From contig NZ_CP082787.1 in assembly GCF_021462285.1 (NCBI RefSeq), positions 2,170,001-2,234,000 on the forward strand: DNA of 64,000 bases. The letters run 5' to 3'. Made by a program: the position numbers and the translations under genes. The stretch is from Serratia entomophila. Its GTDB lineage: Bacteria; Pseudomonadota; Gammaproteobacteria; Enterobacterales; Enterobacteriaceae. Shown piece by piece: positions 56,700-64,000 of this stretch (positions are counted from its first letter, which is position 1; each line of letters opens with the position of its first letter). The notes below the pieces were generated by a model that had not been told where the DNA came from, made no database searches, and was given only the letters and a program-made list of their open reading frames with translations.

Positions 56700-57090
56700 G
56701 GTAATCGTCGCTTAAACGAAAATTAAACATAGTTGATATAAATAGCCGAGTAATGGCCGGCTATTATTTCGATTTCATCTCGTTTCTCCCCTGTTTCTCT
56801 TGAAAACCGTCAATGACGTGCTACGCTGTTGTTGTTGCAAATAAAATAAGTAAGTAATTATTTATAACTATAATCTATTGATTTAGCGATCAATTATAAA
56901 ATGATGATGATGGCGCCTACCTATCAGATAACCCAACTGATAATAAGTCTCGTCTTAAGGTTTAGTTAAGCTTGCCGCCGTACATTGTGAGTTAATCCAC
57001 CAGGAACGATTTTCTCTGGCGTTTAATATTCGTTAAATAAAAGAGTTTTACAGTGTCATTAAACGATGTCCGATACGTTTGGGGTTAACT
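56700..57090. other. 391-bp AT-rich spacer between btuD and arnB
   Basis: No ORF with a ribosome-binding site and no terminator hairpin were seen. It holds the PmrA-type box at 56954-56970 and must contain the arn promoter and a leader of about 100 bases. The stretch 56830-56920 is very AT-rich. Confidence 0.6.
56954..56970 (+). promoter_or_regulatory. PmrA (BasR) box upstream of arnB
   Basis: CTTAAG-GTTTA-GTTAAG matches the PmrA direct-repeat consensus CTTAA(G/T)-N5-CTTAA(G/T) in 11 of 12 fixed positions. It lies 120 bp before arnB. An overlapping GGTTTA (56959-56964) is a half-site of the PhoP box only. Confidence 0.75.
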
Positions 57091-58245
57091 ATGGATCAAT
57101 TTTTACCTTTCTCTCGCCCGGCGATCGGCGATGAAGAAATCGCGGCGGTTGAAAAGGTATTGCGTTCCGGCTGGATCACCACCGGGCCGCAAAATCAGCA
57201 GTTGGAAAGCGAGTTTTGCTCTACCTTCGGCTGCAAACACGCCATTGCCGTTTGTTCCGCCACCGCCGGCATGCACATCACCCTGATGGCGCTGGGGATT
57301 GGGCCGGGCGATGAAGTTATCACTCCCTCGCAAACCTGGGTTTCCACCCTCAACATGATCGAACTGCTCGGCGCGACGCCGGTGATGATTGACGTTGATC
57401 GTGAGACGCTGATGGTCAACGCCGCCGCTGTCGAAGCCGCCATTACGCCGAAAACCAAAGCCATAGTGCCGGTGCACTATGCCGGCGCGCCGCTGCAGAT
57501 GGACGCGCTGCGCGAGGTGGCCGAACGCCACCAGCTCCCGCTGATCGAAGACGCCGCCCATGCGGTGGGCGCTCGGTTCAACGGCGAGTGGGTAGGGGCG
57601 CGCGGCACGGCGATTTTCTCTTTCCACGCGATAAAAAACCTGACCTGCGCCGAAGGGGGGCTGATTGCCACCGACGACGACGCGCTGGCGGATCGCGTGC
57701 GCTGCCTGAAGTTCCACGGTTTGGCGGTGGACGCCTTCGACCGCCAGCAACTGGGGCGCAAGCCTCAGGCTGAAGTGGTGGAGCCGGGCTACAAATACAA
57801 TCTTTCCGATATTCACGCGGCGATCGCGGTGGTGCAGCTGGCGCGTTTGCCGCAGCTTAACGCCCGCCGTCAGGCCCTGGCGCAGCGCTACCTGCGCGCA
57901 CTGGAAGGCTCACCGTTCCAGCCGTTGGGGCTGCCGGACTACTCGCACGATCACGCCTGGCATCTGTTTATGGTGCGCGTCGACGCCGAACGCTGCGGTA
58001 TCGACCGCGACCAGCTGATGGAGCGTCTGAAAGAGGTGGGCATCGGCACCGGGCTGCATTTCCGCGCCGCGCACACGCAAAAATTTTATCGCGAACGTTA
58101 CCCGCAGCTGTCGCTGCCCAATACCGAATGGAATTCGGCGCGGCTATGCACCTTGCCTTTATTCCCCGATATGACCGACGCCGATGTTGATCGCGTGGTC
58201 GATGCCTTGTCTTCTGTTGTGGAGTCTTTACGTGTCTCGCGTTGA
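57091..58245 (+). CDS. arnB: UDP-Ara4O aminotransferase ArnB
   Basis: 384 residues of the DegT/DnrJ/EryC1 PLP aminotransferases. The PLP lysine is in [15 protein letters not shown], and the start [32 protein letters not shown] is typical. It makes UDP-4-amino-4-deoxy-L-arabinose from the ArnA product. ATG 57091 is chosen over an upstream TTG. Its last 14 bases overlap arnC. First gene of the polymyxin-resistance operon arnBCADTEF. Confidence 0.96.
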   Translation: MDQFLPFSRPAIGDEEIAAVEKVLRSGWITTGPQNQQLESEFCSTFGCKHAIAVCSATAGMHITLMALGIGPGDEVITPSQTWVSTLNMIELLGATPVMIDVDRETLMVNAAAVEAAITPKTKAIVPVHYAGAPLQMDALREVAERHQLPLIEDAAHAVGARFNGEWVGARGTAIFSFHAIKNLTCAEGGLIATDDDALADRVRCLKFHGLAVDAFDRQQLGRKPQAEVVEPGYKYNLSDIHAAIAVVQLARLPQLNARRQALAQRYLRALEGSPFQPLGLPDYSHDHAWHLFMVRVDAERCGIDRDQLMERLKEVGIGTGLHFRAAHTQKFYRERYPQLSLPNTEWNSARLCTLPLFPDMTDADVDRVVDALSSVVESLRVSR

Positions 58246-59212
58246 ACCGATAAAAAAAGTGTCGGTGGTTATTCCGGTATACAACGAACAGGAAAGCCTG
58301 CCTGCTTTGCTTGAACGTACCACCGCCGCCTGTAAACAATTGTCGCAACCCTATGAAATCATTCTGGTCGATGACGGCAGCAGCGACAATTCCGCCGAGA
58401 TGCTGACCGCCGCCGCAGAACAGCCGGGCAGCCACGTGGTCGCCGTGTTGCTGAACCGCAACTACGGGCAACATTCGGCGATCATGGCCGGTTTCAACCA
58501 GGTGACCGGTGATCTGGTCATTACGCTGGACGCCGATCTGCAAAACCCGCCGGAAGAGATCCCACGCCTGGTCAGCGTGGCGGAAGAGGGCTACGACGTG
58601 GTGGGCACCGTGCGCGCCAACCGTCAGGACTCCTGGTTCCGCAAAAGCGCCTCCCGCATCATCAACATGATGATCCAGCGCGCCACCGGCAAATCGATGG
58701 GGGACTACGGCTGCATGCTGCGCGCCTACCGTCGACATATCGTAGAAGCGATGCTGCACTGCCACGAACGCAGCACTTTTATTCCGATTCTGGCGAACAC
58801 CTTCGCCAGACGTACCACAGAAATTGACGTGCGCCATGCCGAGCGCGAGTTTGGCGATTCCAAATACAGCCTGATGAAGCTTATCAACCTGATGTACGAC
58901 CTGCTCACCTGCCTGACCACCACGCCGCTGCGTTTGCTTAGCGTGGTGGGCAGCGTGGTGGCGCTTTCCGGTTTCGTACTGGCGCTGGTGCTGATTGCGC
59001 TGCGCCTGCTCCTCGGGCGGGAATGGGCTGCCGACGGGGTGTTCACCCTGTTCGCGGTGCTGTTTACCTTTATTGGCGCCCAGTTCGTCGGTTTGGGTCT
59101 GTTGGGAGAGTACATCGGCCGCATTTATACCGACGTGCGCGCTCGTCCCCGTTATTTTGTTCAGAAAGTGGTCGGCGATCAGCAGGCCCACAATACTCAG
59201 GAAGAAGAATGA
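58232..59212 (+). CDS. arnC: Undecaprenyl-phosphate 4-deoxy-4-formamido-L-arabinose transferase ArnC
   Basis: 326 residues: a GT2 glycosyltransferase domain ([36 protein letters not shown]) and two C-terminal membrane helices ([25 protein letters not shown] and [24 protein letters not shown] in pieces). It moves the formylated amino sugar to undecaprenyl phosphate. GTG 58232 is the chosen start, inside the end of arnB with GGAG seven bases before it. Its stop shares a base with the arnA ATG. Confidence 0.95.
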   Translation: MSRVEPIKKVSVVIPVYNEQESLPALLERTTAACKQLSQPYEIILVDDGSSDNSAEMLTAAAEQPGSHVVAVLLNRNYGQHSAIMAGFNQVTGDLVITLDADLQNPPEEIPRLVSVAEEGYDVVGTVRANRQDSWFRKSASRIINMMIQRATGKSMGDYGCMLRAYRRHIVEAMLHCHERSTFIPILANTFARRTTEIDVRHAEREFGDSKYSLMKLINLMYDLLTCLTTTPLRLLSVVGSVVALSGFVLALVLIALRLLLGREWAADGVFTLFAVLFTFIGAQFVGLGLLGEYIGRIYTDVRARPRYFVQKVVGDQQAHNTQEEE

Positions 59213-61194
59213 TGAAAGCTATTGTATTTGCTTACCATGATATTGGCTGCGCCGGCCTGAAAGCGCTGACTGAGGCAGGTTATGACGTGCAAGCGGTATT
59301 CACGCATACTGACGATCCTGGTGAGAACAACTTCTTCTCCTCTGTGGCGCGCGTTGGCGCCGAACTGGATCTGCCGGTCTACGCACCGGAGGACGTTAAC
59401 CACCCGCTGTGGGTTGATCGCATTCGCCAACTGCAGCCGGACGTGATTTTCTCCTTCTATTATCGCAACCTGCTGAGCGACGAAATCCTTTCGCTGGCGC
59501 CGCTGGGCGGCTTCAACCTGCACGGTTCACTGTTGCCGCGCTACCGCGGCCGCGCGCCGGTTAACTGGGTGTTGGTGAACGGCGAAAGCGAAACCGGCGC
59601 TACGCTGCATAAAATGGTCAAACGTCCTGACGCCGGCGACATTGTCGGCCAGCGCAAAGTGGCGATCGCCGCGGAAGATACCGCGCTGACGCTGCACAAA
59701 AAAGTGCTGGAGGCGGCGCAAGGCCTGCTGAAGGAAGAATTGCCGAAGCTGAAAAACGGCACCGCCGCGTTCACCCGGCAGAACGAAGCCGAAGCCAGCT
59801 ACTTTGGCCGCCGCACCGCGGCCGACGGTGAGATCCAGTGGCATAAATCCGCACGGGAAATCAATAATCTGATCCGTGCGGTCACCGAACCTTACCCGGG
59901 CGCGTTCAGCTATCTCGGCCAGCGCAAGCTGATCGTCTGGCGCTCCCGCGTGCTGGAAACCCAGCACGACAAGCAACCGGGCACCGTGCTGAGCACCGTG
60001 CCGCTGGTTATCGCCTGTGGCGAAGGCGCGCTGGAGATCGTCGCCGGGCAGAATGAAAGCGGTCTGTATGTGCAGGGCAGCCGCCTGGCGCAGGAAATGG
60101 GCATCGTTACCGACGTGCGCCTGGCCGCCAAGCCGAATGCCGTGATGCAGCGCCGCACCCGCGTGCTGATCCTGGGGGTTAACGGTTTTATCGGCAACCA
60201 CCTGACGGAACGCCTGTTGCGTGATGACCGTTACGATATCTACGGCCTGGACATCGGCTCCGACGCGATCAGCCGTTTCCTCGATAACCCGCGCTTCCAC
60301 TTTGTGGAAGGGGATATCAGCATCCACTCAGAGTGGATCGAATACCACATTAAAAAATGCGACGTGGTGCTGCCGCTGGTGGCGATCGCCACGCCGATCG
60401 AGTACACCCGCAACCCGCTGCGCGTATTCGAGCTGGATTTCGAAGAAAACCTGAAGATTGTCCGCGACTGCGTGAAGTACAACAAGCGCATCATCTTCCC
60501 GTCCACCTCTGAAGTGTACGGCATGTGCGACGACAAAGAGTTCGACGAGGACCACTCGCGCCTGATCGTGGGGCCGATCAACAAGCAGCGTTGGATCTAC
60601 TCGGTTTCCAAACAGCTGCTGGACCGGGTGATCTGGGCCTACGGCGCCAAAGAAGGGCTGAAGTTCACGTTGTTCCGTCCGTTTAACTGGATGGGGCCGC
60701 GCCTGGATAACCTGGATGCCGCGCGCATCGGTTCATCACGCGCCATCACCCAGCTGATCCTCAACCTGGTGGAAGGTTCGCCGATCAAACTGATGGACGG
60801 CGGGGCGCAAAAACGCTGCTTCACCGACATCAACGACGGCATTGAAGCGCTGTTCCGCATTATCGAGAACCGTGACGGCCTGTGCGACGGCCAGATAGTC
60901 AACATCGGCAACCCGACCAACGAAGCGAGCATCCGCGAGCTGGCGGAAATGCTGCTGGAAAGCTTCAACCGCCATCCGTTGCGCGACCGCTTCCCGCCGT
61001 TTGCCGGCTTCAAGGACGTCGAAAGCAGCAGCTACTATGGTAAAGGCTATCAGGACGTCGAACACCGTACGCCGAGCATCAAAAATGCCCGCCGTCTGCT
61101 GGGCTGGCAGCCGACGATCGAGATGCAGCAAACCGTTGCCGACACGCTGGACTACTTCTTGCGGACTACCGTTCAGGAAGGTAAGGGTGCATGA
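59212..61194 (+). CDS. arnA: Bifunctional UDP-glucuronate decarboxylase / UDP-Ara4N formyltransferase ArnA
   Basis: 660 residues, as in E. coli. The N-terminal formyltransferase domain (1-300) has Asn102 and His104 in [19 protein letters not shown]. The C-terminal dehydrogenase/decarboxylase (305-660) has the NAD-binding [15 protein letters not shown], the Ser in [11 protein letters not shown] and Tyr-x-x-x-Lys in [11 protein letters not shown]. It performs oxidative decarboxylation of UDP-glucuronate and later N-formylation. ATG 59212 (in TGATG with the arnC stop) is preferred; an ATG one codon earlier also exists. The last four bases overlap arnD. Confidence 0.97.
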   Translation: MKAIVFAYHDIGCAGLKALTEAGYDVQAVFTHTDDPGENNFFSSVARVGAELDLPVYAPEDVNHPLWVDRIRQLQPDVIFSFYYRNLLSDEILSLAPLGGFNLHGSLLPRYRGRAPVNWVLVNGESETGATLHKMVKRPDAGDIVGQRKVAIAAEDTALTLHKKVLEAAQGLLKEELPKLKNGTAAFTRQNEAEASYFGRRTAADGEIQWHKSAREINNLIRAVTEPYPGAFSYLGQRKLIVWRSRVLETQHDKQPGTVLSTVPLVIACGEGALEIVAGQNESGLYVQGSRLAQEMGIVTDVRLAAKPNAVMQRRTRVLILGVNGFIGNHLTERLLRDDRYDIYGLDIGSDAISRFLDNPRFHFVEGDISIHSEWIEYHIKKCDVVLPLVAIATPIEYTRNPLRVFELDFEENLKIVRDCVKYNKRIIFPSTSEVYGMCDDKEFDEDHSRLIVGPINKQRWIYSVSKQLLDRVIWAYGAKEGLKFTLFRPFNWMGPRLDNLDAARIGSSRAITQLILNLVEGSPIKLMDGGAQKRCFTDINDGIEALFRIIENRDGLCDGQIVNIGNPTNEASIRELAEMLLESFNRHPLRDRFPPFAGFKDVESSSYYGKGYQDVEHRTPSIKNARRLLGWQPTIEMQQTVADTLDYFLRTTVQEGKGA

Positions 61195-62096
61195 AGAAAG
61201 TCGGTCTGCGAGTTGACGTAGATACCTTCAGCGGCACCCGGGAAGGGGTGCCGCAGTTGCTGGATCTATTCGAGAAGTACGGCATACAGGCCAGCTTCTT
61301 CTTCAGCGTCGGGCCGGACAACATGGGGCGCCATCTTTGGCGCCTTTTGCGTCCGAAATTCCTGTGGAAAATGTTGCGTTCGAACGCCGCCTCACTGTAT
61401 GGCTGGGACATTCTGTTGGCCGGTACCGCCTGGCCGGGGCGCAATATTTCACGCGCGCTGGGGCCGTTGATGAAGCGTACCGCCGAGGCAGGCCATGAAG
61501 TGGGGCTGCACGCCTGGGATCATCAGGGCTGGCAGGCCAACGTCGGCCGCTGGTCGGAGGCGCAGCTGACGCAGCAGGTCCAACGGGGGGTTGACGCCCT
61601 GAACGCCAGCACCGGCCAGCCGGTCAGGTGTTCCGCGGTGGCGGGATGGCGGGCGGACACGCGGGTGCTGGAGGTGAAACAGCGCTTCGGTTTCCATTAC
61701 AACAGCGACTGCCGCGGCACCCATCCGTTCAGACCGGTGCTGAGCGACGATCGGCTGGGCACGGTGCAAATCCCGGTGACGCTACCGACCTTTGACGAAG
61801 TGATCGGCAGCGAAGTCAGCATGGCCGATTTCAACGACTACATCCTGCGCGCGATTGAAAACGATCGCGGCGTACCGGTTTACACCATTCATACCGAAGT
61901 AGAGGGCATGTCGCAGGCGGCGATGTTCGAACAGTTATTGCAACGGGCGCAGCGGCAGGGCATCGAATTCTGCCCGCTGAGCGCGTTGCTGCCGCAGGAT
62001 TTGGCGTCATTGCCGTTGGGCCGCATCAAGCGCGCTCCTTTCCCCGGCCGCGAAGGTTGGCTGGGTTGTCAAACTGATGTGAAGGACGATTCATGA
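61191..62096 (+). CDS. arnD: 4-deoxy-4-formamido-L-arabinose-phosphoundecaprenol deformylase ArnD
   Basis: 301 residues of the NodB/polysaccharide deacetylase fold: [38 protein letters not shown] with metal-binding Asp residues, and [13 protein letters not shown] with the His ligands. It removes the formyl group on the inner leaflet, making the carrier substrate for ArnT. It overlaps both neighbours by four bases (ATGA). Confidence 0.95.
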   Translation: MKKVGLRVDVDTFSGTREGVPQLLDLFEKYGIQASFFFSVGPDNMGRHLWRLLRPKFLWKMLRSNAASLYGWDILLAGTAWPGRNISRALGPLMKRTAEAGHEVGLHAWDHQGWQANVGRWSEAQLTQQVQRGVDALNASTGQPVRCSAVAGWRADTRVLEVKQRFGFHYNSDCRGTHPFRPVLSDDRLGTVQIPVTLPTFDEVIGSEVSMADFNDYILRAIENDRGVPVYTIHTEVEGMSQAAMFEQLLQRAQRQGIEFCPLSALLPQDLASLPLGRIKRAPFPGREGWLGCQTDVKDDS

Positions 62097-63760
62097 AGGC
62101 GCTAAAAGGATCCTGGGCCATTTTGCTGGCCGTTTTTTTTGCTCTGGTGTATTTGATCCCTCTGAATGGCCGGCTGCTGTGGCAGCCGGATGAAACCCGC
62201 TATGCCGAGATCAGCCGCGAAATGCTGCAGCGCGGCGACTGGGTGGTGCCGCACCTGCTGGGGCTGCGTTATTTTGAAAAGCCGGTGGCGGGTTATTGGT
62301 TCAATAACGTTAGCCAATGGCTGTTTGGCGACACCAATTTTGCGGTGCGTTTCGGTTCGGTATTCAGTACCGGCATGACCGCGCTGTTGGTGTTTGCGCT
62401 GGCGATGCTGATGTGGCGCAATGCGCGCCGCGCCTGCCTGGCGGCGCTGATTTTCCTGTCGATGGTGCTGGTGTTCAGCATCGGCACCTACAGCGTGCTT
62501 GATCCGATGATCGCCCTGTGGCTGACGGCGGCGATGGTCAGCTACTACCTGACGCTGAAGGCCACCTCGGCCACCGGCAAGCTGGGCGGTTATGCGCTGC
62601 TGGGCCTGGCCTGCGGCATGGGCTTTATGACCAAAGGCTTCCTGGCGCTGGCGGTGCCGGTGATCGCGGTGATCCCAATCGTTATCCAGCAAAAGCGCAT
62701 TAAGGATCTGTTGCTGTTCGGCCCGGTGGCGATCCTGGTCGCGCTGCTGCTCAGCCTGCCCTGGGCGCTGGCCATTGCCCAGCGCGAGCCGGACTTCTGG
62801 AACTATTTCTTCTGGGTGGAGCATATCCAGCGTTTCGCGGAAGATAACGCGCAGCATAAGGCGCCGTTCTGGTACTACATCCCGGTGCTGATGGCGGCGG
62901 TGCTGCCCTGGCTGGCATTGCTGCCGGGCGCGCTGCTGAAAGGCTGGCGTGAACGCGTTCAGCGCCCGGAGCTGTTCTTCCTGCTTAGCTGGGTCGTGAT
63001 GCCGCTGATCTTCTTCAGCATCGCCAAGGGCAAGCTGCCGACCTACATTCTGCCGTGCATGGCGCCGCTGGCGCTGCTGATGGCGGCCTATGCCGAGGAC
63101 TACGCCGCGTCGCTGCGCAGCAAAATGTTCAGGGTCAATGCGCTGTTGAACGGGCTGTTCGGCCTGATCTGCGTGCTGGCGCTGGTGGTGCTGGGCTCCG
63201 GCCTGCTGCCTAAGGTGCATTTGTTCACCGCACAGGAATGGCCGAAGATTGTGATTGGCATCGTCGCCTTCGGCGGCTGGCTGCTGTTCGCCGTCGTCTC
63301 CGCCGGTGACAACGCGCGGCGGTGGCGCTGGGCGGCGGCTTGTCCGCTGTTGCTGTGCCTGCTGATCGGTTATGCCATCCCGCAACAGGTCACTGACTCC
63401 AAGCTGCCGCAGAACTTCATTCGCGTTAATATGGCGGAGCTGGGGAACAGCCGTTATGTGCTGACCGACAGCGTAGGGGTAGCCGCAGGGTTGGCCTGGG
63501 AGCTGAAACGCAGCGACGTGCTGATGTACAGTCAAAAAGGTGAGGTTGCCTACGGCCTGGAATATCCGGATGCCAAAGACCACCTGATCGGCGATGCCGA
63601 CTTCCCGCAGTGGCTGGCGCAGGCGCGCAAGCAGGGTGATGTCTCTCTGGTGCTGCAGCTGTCGCGCGGCGAAAGCATCGAGCAACAGCATCTGCCGACG
63701 CCTGACAAGGTTGAGGTGATGAATCGCCTGGCGCTGGTCTGGTATAAACAACAGCCATGA
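62093..63760 (+). CDS. arnT: 4-amino-4-deoxy-L-arabinose lipid A transferase ArnT
   Basis: 555 residues of the GT83 family, with a dozen membrane segments. The first periplasmic loop holds [29 protein letters not shown] with the conserved Asp/Glu/Arg residues of the active site, followed by [10 protein letters not shown]. It adds Ara4N to lipid A phosphates in the periplasm, lowering negative charge and conferring polymyxin resistance. It overlaps arnE by four bases. Confidence 0.96.
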   Translation: MKALKGSWAILLAVFFALVYLIPLNGRLLWQPDETRYAEISREMLQRGDWVVPHLLGLRYFEKPVAGYWFNNVSQWLFGDTNFAVRFGSVFSTGMTALLVFALAMLMWRNARRACLAALIFLSMVLVFSIGTYSVLDPMIALWLTAAMVSYYLTLKATSATGKLGGYALLGLACGMGFMTKGFLALAVPVIAVIPIVIQQKRIKDLLLFGPVAILVALLLSLPWALAIAQREPDFWNYFFWVEHIQRFAEDNAQHKAPFWYYIPVLMAAVLPWLALLPGALLKGWRERVQRPELFFLLSWVVMPLIFFSIAKGKLPTYILPCMAPLALLMAAYAEDYAASLRSKMFRVNALLNGLFGLICVLALVVLGSGLLPKVHLFTAQEWPKIVIGIVAFGGWLLFAVVSAGDNARRWRWAAACPLLLCLLIGYAIPQQVTDSKLPQNFIRVNMAELGNSRYVLTDSVGVAAGLAWELKRSDVLMYSQKGEVAYGLEYPDAKDHLIGDADFPQWLAQARKQGDVSLVLQLSRGESIEQQHLPTPDKVEVMNRLALVWYKQQP

Positions 63761-64000
63761 TCGCTTTTCTGTTGGTGGTCGTGGTCAGCCTGCTCACCTG
63801 CGGTGGGCAGCTGTGCCAGAAACAGGCGGCGCAACGCTGGCAGCAGCCGGACGCGCAGCGGCTGAAGAGCACGCTGCGCTGGCTGACGCTGGCGGTACTG
63901 TTGTTGGCGCTCGGCATGGCGGTGTGGCTCAATGTGTTGCAGCGTTTGCCGCTCAGCCTGGCCTACCCGATGCTCAGCTTCAACTTCGTGCTGGTGACGC
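63757..64000 (+). CDS. arnE: ArnE, undecaprenyl-phosphate-Ara4N flippase subunit (N-terminal part)
   Basis: Cut by the window end after 81 codons. EmrE/SMR-like membrane protein starting [24 protein letters not shown], with a basic loop ([16 protein letters not shown]) and a second span ending [18 protein letters not shown]. Together with ArnF, expected just beyond, it flips the lipid-linked sugar to the periplasmic face. The ATGA overlap with arnT indicates coupling. Confidence 0.93.
   Translation, partial: MIAFLLVVVVSLLTCGGQLCQKQAAQRWQQPDAQRLKSTLRWLTLAVLLLALGMAVWLNVLQRLPLSLAYPMLSFNFVLVT

Overview
The window is a 64-kb chromosomal segment of a Serratia-type enterobacterium, most likely of the S. 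marcescens group. This rests on protein content and gene order. The conserved blocks yebV/rsmF/letAB/msrC/proQ/prc/htpX/yebQ/kdgR, ydjM-tcyP-yniABC, and thrS-infC-rpmI-rplT-pheMST-ihfA-btuCED are all recognisable against Escherichia coli. They are interspersed with accessory blocks: a Csu-like pilus, gluconate dehydrogenase, phn, kdu, sit and arn. Coding DNA is GC-rich and intergenic regions are AT-rich. I found no tRNA, rRNA, CRISPR or prophage. The only insertion sequence is one intact IS3-family element.

Layout. 1-1214: the end of a flavin monooxygenase and an HSL-family esterase. 1215-2413: a cluster of tiny genes flanked by an exact 16-bp repeat, including two translationally coupled single-span membrane peptides. 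2414-3409: an ASCH-domain protein coupled to a C39-like cysteine peptidase. 3465-3704: yebV. 3843-9675: a complete six-gene archaic chaperone-usher pilus operon placed between yebV and rsmF. 9955-22968: rsmF, letB, letA, msrC, proQ, prc, a DUF4260 gene, htpX, yebQ and kdgR. 23045-25829: phnR and phnWX for 2-aminoethylphosphonate use. 25899-32491: tcyP, ydjM, kduDI, hxpB, yniB and yniA. 32708-36259: the sitABCD metal transporter. 36393-37470: an orphan GhoS-like protein and emtA. 37779-41638: the three-subunit gluconate 2-dehydrogenase operon. 41895-45693: an amino-acid permease, an IS150-group element sitting in the loop of the permease terminator, marC and an unidentified small ORF. 45875-53179: thrS to ihfA, with translational operator, AUU start and pheM attenuator visible. 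53367-56699: two small secreted proteins facing away from each other, then btuCED. 57091-64000: arnBCADT and the start of arnE.

How the genes connect. Several regulatory circuits can be read directly from the DNA. A KdgR-type box precedes kduID, and kdgR itself lies in the window. A GntR-type operator precedes the gluconate dehydrogenase operon. A Fur-type box precedes sitA, a LexA box precedes ydjM, a PmrA-type direct repeat precedes arnB, and a palindrome suited to a GntR/UTRA regulator lies just before phnW, divergent from phnR. Together the window covers periplasmic and cytoplasmic sugar-acid oxidation, phosphonate salvage, metal and cystine uptake, envelope lipid transport (LetAB), lipid A modification (Arn), surface adhesion (Csu-like pilus) and core translation.

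The features that looked least explained by known biology are the tandem oppositely charged membrane peptides at 1985-2213, the His/Gly-rich lipoprotein at 53367-53498, the GhoS-like gene without a toxin partner, the 101-bp palindromic element inside the pheST leader, and the exact insertion of the IS in a terminator loop.
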